In this document: one piece after another, positions 38,244 to 47,284 of the stretch
How the letters are laid out: every line of letters begins with the position of its first letter
Numbering within the stretch: position 1 is the first letter of the stretch
Assembly (NCBI RefSeq): GCF_000789235.1
Contig: NZ_KN525716.1
Coordinates: forward strand, 3,880,212 to 3,944,211
Direction: 5' to 3'
Source: Wocania ichthyoenteri Th78
GTDB lineage: Bacteria; Bacteroidota; Bacteroidia; Flavobacteriales; Flavobacteriaceae
Length of the DNA stretch: 64,000 nt
The notes under the pieces: model-generated
Database searches by the model: none
Told to the model about the DNA's origin: nothing
The model's input: the letters and a program-made list of their open reading frames with translations, nothing else
Position numbers and translations under genes: made by a program

Positions 38244-38292
38244 ATGATCTTTATTGTTTCGATTTTAGCACAAACAGATTTATAGTTTAAGT

Positions 38293-38323
38293 TTTGCGAA
38301 CTCTACCGTTATTTGTAGTTTTG
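38293..38323 (+). promoter_or_regulatory. Promoter of the GT9 gene
   Basis: A -33 TTTG (38293-38296) and -7 TAGTTTTG (38316-38323) are spaced by 19 nt, matching the Bacteroidota consensus. The ATG lies 19 nt downstream at 38343. Confidence 0.65.
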
Positions 38324-38342
38324 CTTGCTCTAAAATTAACTT

Positions 38343-39392
38343 ATGAAAATACCAAATAGCGTAAATGTATACCGAAGAAAGATTATGCATTTTATTACCA
38401 AAAATGTTGGTAGTTCTCAAACTGAACCAAAATTTGATGCTAATATAAAGGTTGACATAAAAAAAATTTTAATTATTCGCCCAAATCACAGATTAGGAAA
38501 TCAGTTACTTTTAACACCAATTGTTCAGGAGGTTATTGATACATTCCCAAATTGTGAAATCGATTTGTTTGTAAAAGGAGGCGTAGCATATCCAGTTTTT
38601 GAGAATTATAAACAAATTAGCAACATTTTTCAGCTTCCTAAAAAACCATTTAACCACTTGTTTAAGTATGTTAAATGCTGGGTTCTAATAAAAAGAAAGC
38701 ATTATGATTTGGTTATAAATGGCGATAAAAATTCATCTTCAGGACGATTATTAACTCAAATTTCTAATGCTGATTATAAAGTTTTTGGTGATGTAAATGA
38801 GGCTATAGAACAAAAGTATAAAAATTACGAACATATAGCTAAATATCCTGTTTATAATTTGAGGCATTATTTAACGAAATTAGGCTTCGGCGAAAATAGG
38901 AGTGAAGTTCCTACTTTAAGCATAAAACTAAGCAAATCAGAAATTTTAGAAGGCGAAAAATTACTAAAAGATATTGTTAAAAATGACAAACAAACCATTT
39001 GTATATATACCAATGCTACTGGCAATAAATGTTATTCTGAAGATTGGTGGAATGCGTTTTATGCACGTTTAAAAAGTGAGTTTAAAAATGATTTTAATAT
39101 AATTGAAATGTTGCCTATTGAGAATATTTCAAAAATCAACTTTAAGGCACCGCATTTTTACAGTAAAGATATTCGTGAAATGGGGGCTATCATAAAAAAC
39201 ACCTCAATTTTTATTGCTGCAGATAATGGCGTTATGCACTTAGCCAGTGCTTCATTAACTCCAACAATTGGTTTCTTTTCGGTTACAAATGAAAATATTT
39301 ATGCACCTTATGGAAACGGAAGTATGGCTTTAAGTAGCAACACAACAACTATTGATGATTGGATTACTGAAATAGATAAAATTTTAAGATAA
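38343..39392 (+). CDS. Glycosyltransferase family 9 (heptosyltransferase-like)
   Basis: The 349-residue protein has the GT9 layout: KILIIRPNHRLGNQLLLTPIVQEV near the N-terminus and FIAADNGVMHLASASLTPTIGFF in the C-terminal nucleotide-sugar-binding half. It probably adds a sugar to lipopolysaccharide core or another glycan. It is not in a polysaccharide cluster here. Confidence 0.9.
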   Translation: MKIPNSVNVYRRKIMHFITKNVGSSQTEPKFDANIKVDIKKILIIRPNHRLGNQLLLTPIVQEVIDTFPNCEIDLFVKGGVAYPVFENYKQISNIFQLPKKPFNHLFKYVKCWVLIKRKHYDLVINGDKNSSSGRLLTQISNADYKVFGDVNEAIEQKYKNYEHIAKYPVYNLRHYLTKLGFGENRSEVPTLSIKLSKSEILEGEKLLKDIVKNDKQTICIYTNATGNKCYSEDWWNAFYARLKSEFKNDFNIIEMLPIENISKINFKAPHFYSKDIREMGAIIKNTSIFIAADNGVMHLASASLTPTIGFFSVTNENIYAPYGNGSMALSSNTTTIDDWITEIDKILR

Positions 39393-39481
39393 CTCTACAT
39401 AAAATTTCTAATTTTAACAGTCTAATATCACTACTATTTATTTAGATTTTGTAATTTAGGAACACGCTAAATTTAATTAGA

Positions 39482-40024
39482 ATGAAATCTATATGCATAA
39501 TAGTCGTTGTTGTTTCTATAGCTTTTTTTTCGTGTAAATCTTCAAGCTCTCAAGTTACAGACGAGCAAATGAAGGCTTTTGAAGACTTAGTAGAGAATAA
39601 GAATTTCAAGATTGAATCTGATTGGGCGTATCCACAAACAACCACTGCAACACAACAGGTACTTAATTCTGGACTATTGCCACCCGGGAGCTCCTCTGGG
39701 GCAATCAACCTTATTGGAAATTCAAATTTTTTAACTATTTCAGGCGATAGTATTGCATCGTACTTGCCGTATTTTGGCGAACGTCAAACCAATGTAGGCT
39801 ATGGCGGAAACGATAGTGCTATTCAATTAGAAGGTGTCATAGAAAATTATCATGTAGCTAAAGGAAAAAAAGATAGCTATACTATTTCTTGTGATGCAAA
39901 GAACAAGTCAGAACACTTTAAAGTCATTATCAAATTATTTCCAAATTTAAAAAGTTATGTCACACTAACTGGAGCTACCAGAAATTCAATTTCTTACTCA
40001 GGAAAAGTAAAATCTAAAGAATAG
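39482..40024 (+). CDS. DUF4251 lipoprotein
   Basis: The 180-residue protein has a lipoprotein signal (AFFSCKSSS) and a domain typical of DUF4251: FEDLVENKNFKIESDWAYP...GNSNFLTISGDSIASYLPYFGERQ...GAIQLEG-like. It is common in Bacteroidota. Function is unknown. Confidence 0.9.
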   Translation: MKSICIIVVVVSIAFFSCKSSSSQVTDEQMKAFEDLVENKNFKIESDWAYPQTTTATQQVLNSGLLPPGSSSGAINLIGNSNFLTISGDSIASYLPYFGERQTNVGYGGNDSAIQLEGVIENYHVAKGKKDSYTISCDAKNKSEHFKVIIKLFPNLKSYVTLTGATRNSISYSGKVKSKE

Positions 40025-40147
40025 CTAAAAATTAGTTACAAACTTTGCTTTTCATCTATTCATCGTAAAATTTTATAGTTCAATCGATTATTTTACTCAC
40101 AAAGTGTATAAATAGTTAGTTTCGAAAGGATTATAAAAATTCACCCC

Positions 40148-40774
40148 ATGAAAAATCTATTAACCCTACTTAGCCTTGTATTTATAGTTAGTTTTTCAAT
40201 TAACTTAAATGCTCAAGAAATAAATACTACTTCAGAGGAGATTCCACAGAATTATAAGAAACGTAGCCCTATTTACGATTACTCAGAAAAACAATTAAAC
40301 AGTGTTGATACTATTCCAGATTTTGTATCAAGATCTAATAAATTAAAAATAACAGGTACTATTTACGAAAATGATGGTGTAACACCAGCAAAAAATGTAC
40401 TCTTATTTATTCATCAAGCAGACGAAGATGGTAATTTTGATTTGAAAAGACATAATAAAAAACGTTATGTTAAACACAGAGGTTGGATTAGAACAGATGC
40501 AAACGGACAATATACATTCTACACTTTTGTACCAGGAAAATACATGTTTGGAAACGAATTAGCTCAAATTCTACCAATTATTAAAGAGCCAAATAAACCT
40601 GAATATAAAATTGAATCTTTTGTTTTTGATAATGATCCGTTATTAACCGAATCTTGTCGTTCTAAAATAGAAGAAACTAACCCTAACAGAATTCTTAAAC
40701 TCGATAAAAAAGAAGGCTTATTTGTTGCCAAAAGAGATATTATTCTTGGTAAGGAGCTTGAGATATATAAGTGA
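40148..40774 (+). CDS. Secreted intradiol-dioxygenase-like protein lacking His ligands
   Basis: The 208-residue protein has a Sec signal peptide (about 1-22) and a beta-sandwich like intradiol ring-cleavage dioxygenases (LKITGTIYENDGVTPAKNVLLFIHQAD, RGWIRTDANGQYTFYTFVPGKYM). The iron-binding HxH that normally follows the P-x-Y segment is missing, so catalysis is doubtful. It may be a structural carrier or binding protein. Confidence 0.75.
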   Translation: MKNLLTLLSLVFIVSFSINLNAQEINTTSEEIPQNYKKRSPIYDYSEKQLNSVDTIPDFVSRSNKLKITGTIYENDGVTPAKNVLLFIHQADEDGNFDLKRHNKKRYVKHRGWIRTDANGQYTFYTFVPGKYMFGNELAQILPIIKEPNKPEYKIESFVFDNDPLLTESCRSKIEETNPNRILKLDKKEGLFVAKRDIILGKELEIYK

Positions 40775-41192
40775 TTAAAACTTTCCTGTTTTAATCGTTA
40801 CAATTTGTTAATATAATTATTTAGTCAAAGCTCAAATTATCGATTGCGCTTTTTGTCATAACGCACTTACTGTGTGTGTTTTGATTAAACAAAAGAGAAG
40901 TTTAAACTACTTCTTTTTTGTTTTTTTTCTTATAATATAAATTTGATGATTTAAGACCATTGTAATCGAGTGATTAAAATAACTTTATCAAGTTACTTTT
41001 ATATTTGGATTTACAATAACATATTCTCAAGTGTTTTTGCTATATGTCTATTCTAAAAAGTTTCTTTTACCCTTTTAATAATGGAACACTTTTTATGAAT
41101 AAATGTAAAGGTGATGTATAAAGTATGTGAAATCACTATTAATTAATAAAAGGTAAAACTTTAGGTTCTATTTATTTATCTTTATATGAATT
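40775..41192. other. Non-coding interval before the Crp-like gene
   Basis: This 418-nt interval holds a terminator (40891-40919) and, at 41079-41099, a short match (TAATGGAACACTTTTTATGAA) to the D repeat of the accessory island, possibly a degenerate copy. A TATCTTTA element lies near the Crp-like start. Confidence 0.5.
40891..40919 (+). terminator. Terminator after the dioxygenase-like gene
   Basis: Hairpin with arms AAAAGAGAAGT / ACTTCTTTTTT and T-run, located 117 nt past the stop. Confidence 0.7.
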
Positions 41193-41786
41193 ATGACTTT
41201 ATCCAATTTTAAGAAGCATCTCATAGAAAAAGGAGGATTATCTGAAGAAGAATTTGCTCAAATAATGCCTTTTATTAAAACAAAAACAGTTAAAAAAAAC
41301 GAATTCCTGTTAAAACAAGGAGATATTTGTTCGCATTCCTTTTTTGTAGAACAAGGTGTATTACGATTTTATTCATTGAATGAGGAAGGTAAAGAAAACA
41401 TCTTGCAATTTGCCACCGAAAAATGGATTGTTAGTGATCGTGGAAGTGTTTTCTTTCAAGAACCATCTAGCTATTATATAGATGCTGTTGAAGATACATT
41501 AACCGTAATGCTTGATGAACATTTTGTTAATGAAGTAGCAAAAATTAATTCAAATTTTAGGAAACAAAATGAAATCCTCTTACAAAATCATATTCGTCAT
41601 TTGTATAAGCGTATTAGTTTATTATTAGGCGCATCTGCAAGGGTGCGTTATTTAGAATTTGTCAATATGTACCCAGATATTATGCTACGTGTACCACAAT
41701 GGATGATTGCTTCGTATTTAGGTATTACACCAGAAAGCTTAAGTCGAGTACGTAAGGCTTTAGCAAAAGAGAACTTCAAATCTTAA
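41193..41786 (+). CDS. Crp/Fnr-family transcriptional regulator
   Basis: The 197-residue protein has a cyclic-nucleotide-binding-type beta-barrel (about 20-115; KQGDICSHSFFVEQGVLRFYS) and a C-terminal HTH (about 168-190; MIASYLGITPESLSRVRKAL). No Cys residues typical of Fnr are clustered. It is followed by a short gene and a pirin gene it may regulate. Confidence 0.9.
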   Translation: MTLSNFKKHLIEKGGLSEEEFAQIMPFIKTKTVKKNEFLLKQGDICSHSFFVEQGVLRFYSLNEEGKENILQFATEKWIVSDRGSVFFQEPSSYYIDAVEDTLTVMLDEHFVNEVAKINSNFRKQNEILLQNHIRHLYKRISLLLGASARVRYLEFVNMYPDIMLRVPQWMIASYLGITPESLSRVRKALAKENFKS

Positions 41787-41800
41787 TAGTTAAAACCATA

Positions 41801-41829
41801 ATGCATATCTTATCATAGGTCAATGCATA
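41801..41829 (+). promoter_or_regulatory. Paired ATGCATA sites, candidate operator
   Basis: ATGCATA occurs at 41801-41807 and 41823-41829, spaced 22 nt (about two helical turns), between the Crp-like gene and the 41880 gene. It may be an operator for the Crp-like protein. Confidence 0.3.
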
Positions 41830-41879
41830 CCTTTTTTCGTTGCTGTAATTTAGCAGTAATTAAAAGAAAGGAATACATT

Positions 41880-42230
41880 ATGAGACATTTAGAAGCATTA
41901 GTACTTACAAATAGTACTACAATACCAAGAATTTTAAACTGGAAGGTTTCAACAGTAAGTAATGTCGAAACTATTATCGAAAAATTACAGCAAAGACCAT
42001 ATAAGGTTTTAGTAATTTCTACTGAAATATCTGAATCTGATAAAAAGAAATTGTACCGATTAACGTCAGTCTTATTTGAGAACATCATATTGGTTGAATA
42101 TACTGATGATTCAAATTTAGAAGAAGCAGTAAAAACAGCTTATTGGTCAAATAACAAACCAGGTAATTCACGCAATTATTTGGATAATTCGTTTGAAATA
42201 AAATTGGCAAATCGCATTAATTCAAATTAA
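41880..42230 (+). CDS. Hypothetical protein (receiver-like fold)
   Basis: Start chosen at 41880 (MRHLEALVLTN), giving 116 residues; the frame extends to 41823 but overlaps likely promoter sequence. The alternating hydrophobic strands (EALVLTN, YKVLVIST, ENIILVEYTD) look like a receiver or flavodoxin-like alpha/beta fold without phospho-acceptor motifs. It precedes pirin by 21 nt, so is probably co-transcribed. Confidence 0.75.
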   Translation: MRHLEALVLTNSTTIPRILNWKVSTVSNVETIIEKLQQRPYKVLVISTEISESDKKKLYRLTSVLFENIILVEYTDDSNLEEAVKTAYWSNNKPGNSRNYLDNSFEIKLANRINSN

Positions 42231-42251
42231 TAAATTAAAGTACAGAGAAAA

Positions 42252-43124
42252 ATGAAAACAAGAACTATAGAAAAGGTAACAAAACCAGGAATCCCACATT
42301 TTGTGGGAGATGGATTTAGAGTGCATAACTTTATTCCAGGAACATCTACTATGAAACGTATGGATCCATTTATTATGATGGATTATAATTCAAAATATAA
42401 TTTCCCTGCAACAGATAAACCAAAAGGCGTTGGTGTGCATCCACACAGAGGTTTTGAAACGGTAACCATTGCTTATAGAGGTCGTATACAACATGATGAT
42501 AGCTCAGGTGGCGGTGGTATAATTGGAGAGGGTGATGTGCAATGGATGACAGCAGCTTCAGGTGTTTTACACAAAGAGTTTCATGAAACCGAATGGAGTA
42601 AAACAGGCGGAGAATTCCAAATGGTACAACTGTGGGTAAATTTACCTGCCAAAGATAAAATGAGCCCACCAAAGTACCAAGCAATAGCCAATGCAGATAT
42701 TAACAAGGTTGCATTGCCAAATAATGATGGTGAAGTAGAAGTTATTGCTGGTAAATACAATGAAAAAAAAGGCTCAGCTTCTACATTTTCACCAATTAAT
42801 ATGTATAATGTAAAGCTTAAAAAAGGCGCAAAAACGCAATTTACATTTCCAAAGCATTACACTACAGCTTTGTTAATGGTTGAAGGTGATGCTAAAGTGA
42901 ATGGAGATACTAATGCACCACAAGATCATTTTGTAATGTTTAGTAGTGATGGTGAATCTTTTTCGGTAGAAGCATTAAATGATACTGTAATATTGGTTTT
43001 AAGTGGAGAGCCAATAAATGAACCCATTGCTGCTCATGGACCTTTTGTAATGAATACTCAAGAAGAGTTAATAGAAGCTTTTCAAGATTTTAATACAGGA
43101 AAATTTGGGTATTTAGAAGATTAG
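42252..43124 (+). CDS. Pirin-family protein
   Basis: The 290-residue bicupin has the metal-binding GVHPHRGFETVTIAYRG and GVLHKEF motifs in the N-terminal cupin and a pirin C-terminal domain from about 175. Pirins bind iron and may act as quercetinases or redox-sensing regulators. It is third in the Crp-like operon and ends at a strong terminator. Confidence 0.94.
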   Translation: MKTRTIEKVTKPGIPHFVGDGFRVHNFIPGTSTMKRMDPFIMMDYNSKYNFPATDKPKGVGVHPHRGFETVTIAYRGRIQHDDSSGGGGIIGEGDVQWMTAASGVLHKEFHETEWSKTGGEFQMVQLWVNLPAKDKMSPPKYQAIANADINKVALPNNDGEVEVIAGKYNEKKGSASTFSPINMYNVKLKKGAKTQFTFPKHYTTALLMVEGDAKVNGDTNAPQDHFVMFSSDGESFSVEALNDTVILVLSGEPINEPIAAHGPFVMNTQEELIEAFQDFNTGKFGYLED

Positions 43125-43133
43125 TATAGTAGT

Positions 43134-43166
43134 TAAAAAGCAGTTCGTTTTCGAACTGCTTTTTAT
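43134..43166 (+). terminator. Terminator after pirin
   Basis: Stem TAAAAAGCAGTTCG / CGAACTGCTTTTTA with a short T-rich loop, just after the pirin stop. Confidence 0.9.
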
Positions 43167-43210
43167 ATGTATTCTTACTTTCTTTTCTTATAAAAACTTT
43201 CTCTAAAATG

Positions 43211-43269
43211 TTAAAGAATACTCTTTTTACGGAACGAAGTAGGAGAGATGCAAAATGTGTTTGGAATGA
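43211..43269 (+). repeat. D repeat, copy 1
   Basis: This is the first copy of a roughly 60-nt repeat (ACTCTTTTTACGGAACGAAG followed by AGGAGAGATG and a TGTGTTTGGAATG end). Related copies are at 48147-48206, 52744-52804 and 57693-57754. Each precedes an accessory cassette. Confidence 0.75.
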
Positions 43270-43332
43270 AATAATGTAAATTAACAATATAATGTTTTTG
43301 ATTTTAAGTAAATAGATTCTCACTTATTTTGT

Positions 43333-43340
43333 TATATTTG
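43333..43340 (+). promoter_or_regulatory. -7 promoter element of the AurF-like cluster
   Basis: TATATTTG matches the -7 consensus. It overlaps the upstream in-frame ATG region at 43342, which argues that translation begins at the later ATG (43423). Confidence 0.45.
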
Positions 43341-43422
43341 AATGATAAATCTTATATTTTCAATTGGCCTATATAGTTCTATTGTTAGTATATATATTTT
43401 AACAAAACTCAAAATATATACA

Positions 43423-44403
43423 ATGAGTCATGAAAACATCAACATTGATTTTGATTTATCAAAATTAGGAATTTCGCATCTTGACTATACATCCAAACTA
43501 AAAGATTGGTACGATAAATCAAGTGTTCGTTCTTTAGATCGGCGTATCATAAAAAAGGAAGAACTCGATGGGAAACTATTTTATTCGCCAGAATTAGTCC
43601 CTATATCAACGCATCCTATCATAGTTAATAAAGGTTTGCAACAAGAAGTACTTTACTTTCACTTAATTAGTTATCTAGAATTCACAAATAAGTTAGAGCA
43701 TAATCTTGTGAATAGAGTAACTCAAAAGATTGCTCAAAACGAATATTTCTATGTTTTGCCAGATAATATGAGGCTTGATGCATATAAAATTTATTGCGAC
43801 GAATCATATCATGCTTTGTTTTCAGAAGATATTTTACAGCAATTAGAGCAGCTTTCTTCCGTTAATTTTAGGATGCCAAAAACCGGTCTACGATTCGATC
43901 CAAGTTTTTTATCCGAATATAATACCATAGCCGACAATAAACGTGGAAAAGAATTAGATCTAATCGAAACTTTTTTTGTAATTACCACAGAAACTTTGAT
44001 TACTAAAACTCTAGTAAAGGTACCAAAGGATACTAGAGTTCTTACTACGATACGTCAAATCATCGGAGATCATGCAAAAGACGAAGCATTTCATCATAAT
44101 TATTTCTCTCAACTCTTAAAAATACTTTGGAAATTGCTTTCCGTCTACGAAAAGGCTTATATAATAGACATGATGCCTGATTTTATTAGGATATTCTCTA
44201 CACCAGATCTTCAAGCTTATAAGCATGGGCTGTCTTGTATAGGGCTATCAAAAACAGAAATTGAACAGATTATAGAAGAATCACATCCACAAGTATATTT
44301 AGATAAAATAATTAAACAACAAACCAAATCAACCGTTAGACTGTTTCAAAAAGCTGGTGTTAGTGCAGACTACCTTTTTAAATTTAAAAATAGAAAATCA
44401 TGA
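43423..44403 (+). CDS. AurF-like diiron N-oxygenase
   Basis: Start chosen at 43423 (MSHENINIDFD, 326 residues). The upstream ATG at 43342 would add a hydrophobic leader not expected here and lies at the promoter. The protein resembles the p-aminobenzoate N-oxygenase (AurF) family. It has spaced carboxylate/His ligands: YLEFTN, CDESYH, TTETLI and GDHAKDEAFHH. These enzymes oxidise amines to hydroxylamine, nitroso or nitro groups. It overlaps the next gene by 4 nt (ATGA). Confidence 0.82.
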   Translation: MSHENINIDFDLSKLGISHLDYTSKLKDWYDKSSVRSLDRRIIKKEELDGKLFYSPELVPISTHPIIVNKGLQQEVLYFHLISYLEFTNKLEHNLVNRVTQKIAQNEYFYVLPDNMRLDAYKIYCDESYHALFSEDILQQLEQLSSVNFRMPKTGLRFDPSFLSEYNTIADNKRGKELDLIETFFVITTETLITKTLVKVPKDTRVLTTIRQIIGDHAKDEAFHHNYFSQLLKILWKLLSVYEKAYIIDMMPDFIRIFSTPDLQAYKHGLSCIGLSKTEIEQIIEESHPQVYLDKIIKQQTKSTVRLFQKAGVSADYLFKFKNRKS

Positions 44404-45137
44404 ATCAACAAAAAACATTAATAGATGTTGGGCAAAACCTCACGGCAATTAACTCAGGATGGACTTTTTCTGGTGATGTGGCCGAAAAGTTTGATGATCA
44501 CATCAATAAATCAATTCCTTTTTACAAGGAAAGCCATCAGTTGATAATCAATTTAACAGATTTCTTTATTTCTGAGGATTCAGTTTGTTACGAACTGGGT
44601 TGTTCTACTGGAACTTTAATTGCAACTATAGCAGATCGATTCAAACGCCTAAAAGATGCTAAATTTATTGGTATCGACTGTGAGCAAAGCATGATTAATA
44701 AGGCAAAAGAAAAAGCCAAAGCTCAAAAACAGAAAAATGTACAATTTAAAACGGCTGATATTCTAGCCTATGAATATGAACTTGCAGACTTAATCATTTT
44801 ACCTTATACAGCACAATTTATTGCTCCAAAACAACGGCAGATTCTATTTAATATGGTTTACGATACGCTCAATTGGGGAGGAGCATTGATTCTATTTGAA
44901 AAAACACGAGCTCCAGATGCTCGTTTTCAGGATATGACTAATCAATTATATATCGATTATAAGCTCAAGGAAGGCTTTTTAGCCCATGAGATTTTAGCGA
45001 AGTCCAGAAGTTTAAAACGGGTATTGGAACCATTTTCGGAAAATGGAAATTTAGACCTGATGAAACGGGCGGGATTTGTTGACATTATGACCGTATTTAA
45101 ATATGTAAACTTTCAAGGATTCATTGCTATAAAATAA
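44400..45137 (+). CDS. CmoA-like SAM-dependent methyltransferase-fold enzyme
   Basis: The 245-residue protein resembles CmoA (carboxy-SAM synthase, about 247 residues) over its length. It has WTFSGDVAEKFDDHINKSIP at the N-terminus, SAM motif I CYELGCSTG (about 63-71), FIGIDCEQSMI, LPYTAQFI, LNWGGALILFEK, and a C-terminal AGF...FNFQG-like KYVNFQGFIAIK. CmoA makes carboxy-S-adenosylmethionine from prephenate for tRNA wobble modification, but no cmoB adjoins. Here it lies between an N-oxygenase and an FkbM gene, suggesting a natural-product role. Whether it makes carboxy-SAM is unproven. Confidence 0.8.
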   Translation: MNQQKTLIDVGQNLTAINSGWTFSGDVAEKFDDHINKSIPFYKESHQLIINLTDFFISEDSVCYELGCSTGTLIATIADRFKRLKDAKFIGIDCEQSMINKAKEKAKAQKQKNVQFKTADILAYEYELADLIILPYTAQFIAPKQRQILFNMVYDTLNWGGALILFEKTRAPDARFQDMTNQLYIDYKLKEGFLAHEILAKSRSLKRVLEPFSENGNLDLMKRAGFVDIMTVFKYVNFQGFIAIK

Positions 45138-45153
45138 GAACTAGACCTTTACT

Positions 45154-45930
45154 ATGAATATACAATCAAACAATATAATTCAACTACAACATCACAAAAC
45201 TTTATTTTCGTTGTACGATCCAGACCAAAGTGTCCACAATGAAACCTTTAGCGATAATGGTTATGAACCAGGGTTAAGAACTCTTATTGAGCATTTAGTC
45301 ACCAGTGAATCACTTACTGGTATACTAGACATTGGCTCACTTTATGGTTATTTCCCTAGTTTTATACATGCCATTAACCCAGATTTTAAGGTTTATGCTT
45401 TTGAACCTGGAGCGCAAAATTTTGATATTCTAAAACAAAATAAAGAGCTTGGGAATTTTAATGCTACACTATTTCCGTATGCACTTTCTGATGAAAATTG
45501 TGATTTGCCATTTCATAATCGAACTACAAATGTCACCATCGATCAGTCTACCGAAATTATTAAAGCATTCACATACGATACATTTAGAAAAGAGCATAAA
45601 ATCAAAGCTGAAATTGCTAAAATAGATGTTCATGGTTCAGAAGCACTGGTGTTAAATGGAATGAAGGAAGCCTTAGCACAAGAGATAAGGCATGTGTTTA
45701 TTGAAATACATGCGCTACATCTTTGCAGCAAAAAATATAGTTACAAAGACATCATAGATATACTTCATGATGCTGGCTTTCTGATTTTTGAAATGAAAAA
45801 ATTCCGTTATACATATGAGGTCGAATTGGTGCATTTAAGCGGAGCAAACCTAGAGCAGTTTATTGATTATGATTTATGGTCTGAAGAAGAAGTTAGCAAA
45901 GAACGAATGTTATATGCTATAAAAAAATAG
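45154..45930 (+). CDS. FkbM-family methyltransferase
   Basis: The 258-residue class I methyltransferase has the SAM motif LDIGSLYGYFPSFIHAI (about 55-71), FEPGAQNF and the FkbM signature KIDVHGSEALVLNGM. FkbM enzymes are mainly O-methyltransferases in natural-product and polysaccharide pathways. It is 16 nt after the CmoA-like gene and 6 nt before the ATP-grasp-like gene. Confidence 0.88.
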   Translation: MNIQSNNIIQLQHHKTLFSLYDPDQSVHNETFSDNGYEPGLRTLIEHLVTSESLTGILDIGSLYGYFPSFIHAINPDFKVYAFEPGAQNFDILKQNKELGNFNATLFPYALSDENCDLPFHNRTTNVTIDQSTEIIKAFTYDTFRKEHKIKAEIAKIDVHGSEALVLNGMKEALAQEIRHVFIEIHALHLCSKKYSYKDIIDILHDAGFLIFEMKKFRYTYEVELVHLSGANLEQFIDYDLWSEEEVSKERMLYAIKK

Positions 45931-45936
45931 AATAGA

Positions 45937-47262
45937 ATGGTAGAGTTTGTATTCTTACATAAGAACAGCTTAGCATATCTCGATGACTATTATGCAGCAT
46001 TTGGCTCGTTGGATTATCTAGCAAAGAGTCACCCAGGTTTTTACAAGCCCAACTGTGCACCTTTTGCAGTTCCTGATACTGCATTTGTTAAAGAAATTAG
46101 AACTTTAGCGACAGATATGTCTGCTGGGATATCTCAAATGTATCATGACTTTTTTACATCGAATGACATTAAGCCCACAAATCGATTGCAGCAAATTGCA
46201 AAATCGGTTTCATCAAAATACCGACACCCAGTTCCTTCCATTGTACGCTTAGACGTTATTCCAACCACAGAAGGTTTACGGGTAGTAGAAGTAAATTGCG
46301 GTAATGTAGGTGGAGCTTGTACTTTTGGTGTGATGGAACAATTTTTGGTTGATCATTTTAATGCAAAAATCACACCAAAACATAGTTTAACCTGTGCTTT
46401 AGACGCTCTTTTGATACAACCACCTCCAAGAAGGGTTATAAGTGTTTATGATGGGATATCAGCTAAACTTTTTGCCCATAGTCGAGAAACCCGAATAAAA
46501 AAAAGATACGGTACCATTGATGTTAAAAGTATTGGATTACATCTTTTTGCAACACAAAAGTTAAACTACCCTAAAACGAGTTTTTATTTGGATTTATCCG
46601 TTGGAAATCTTCTCAACAAGAAAAATGGGAAAGCTTTGCGTTCCTTTTTTTCCAAAGAGGCAGGTTTGTTTTCAACTTCTCCTATATACGATCGCTTTTT
46701 TTCGAGTAAGGCGTTAATTACCCGCTTATCTAAACGTTTACCAAAAGCCTTGAATGTGCGTTGGAATAAATGGATGATTAACACACAAATTTTAAACTAT
46801 AAACATTCAAAATCAATTCAAGAGAAAGACATTCATTATAACTATCCAATTATTTTAAAACCGTCCATTGGTTCATGCGGAGAAAATATTAAAATACTAA
46901 CTTCTTTTAATCAAACTCAAAAGCATTTGAGTTCATCTATAATAAAACATTGGGTAGTACAGCCCTTTAAAAGCACTGTTTCTGCGTGTATACCTAACAC
47001 TACAGGTACTATAGCATTAAACCCCGTTTATGGAGTGTTTTTGATACGAGAGGGAGATAAATTGGTGTATAAAGGCACTTCCATTCGTTATTCTCAAGAT
47101 AAAATTGTAAATCTCGGACGTCAAGGAGAACTGGGGTTATTGATAGAACCAGAATGGGAGGTGGATATTCAAAAATTAAAGGCTATTGCACAAAAAGAAC
47201 TGGTGGATTTACCCCAAGCATCTGGAAAATCATGCTACACTACATCTTATGGAATCTCCTAA
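45937..47262 (+). CDS. ATP-grasp-like ligase (putative)
   Basis: The 441-residue protein contains IVRLDVIPTTEGLRVVEVNCGNVGGACTFG (a ligand-binding strand as in ATP-grasp/glutathionylspermidine-synthase-like enzymes) and a later ILKPSIGSCGENIKIL...WVVQPF, resembling the ATP-grasp nucleotide lysine and lid region. Such enzymes join carboxylates to amines. It is fourth in the cluster with AurF-like, CmoA-like and FkbM proteins. Assignment is tentative. Confidence 0.65.
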   Translation: MVEFVFLHKNSLAYLDDYYAAFGSLDYLAKSHPGFYKPNCAPFAVPDTAFVKEIRTLATDMSAGISQMYHDFFTSNDIKPTNRLQQIAKSVSSKYRHPVPSIVRLDVIPTTEGLRVVEVNCGNVGGACTFGVMEQFLVDHFNAKITPKHSLTCALDALLIQPPPRRVISVYDGISAKLFAHSRETRIKKRYGTIDVKSIGLHLFATQKLNYPKTSFYLDLSVGNLLNKKNGKALRSFFSKEAGLFSTSPIYDRFFSSKALITRLSKRLPKALNVRWNKWMINTQILNYKHSKSIQEKDIHYNYPIILKPSIGSCGENIKILTSFNQTQKHLSSSIIKHWVVQPFKSTVSACIPNTTGTIALNPVYGVFLIREGDKLVYKGTSIRYSQDKIVNLGRQGELGLLIEPEWEVDIQKLKAIAQKELVDLPQASGKSCYTTSYGIS

Positions 47263-47284
47263 TAAAAAAATGTAAAAATAGAAT

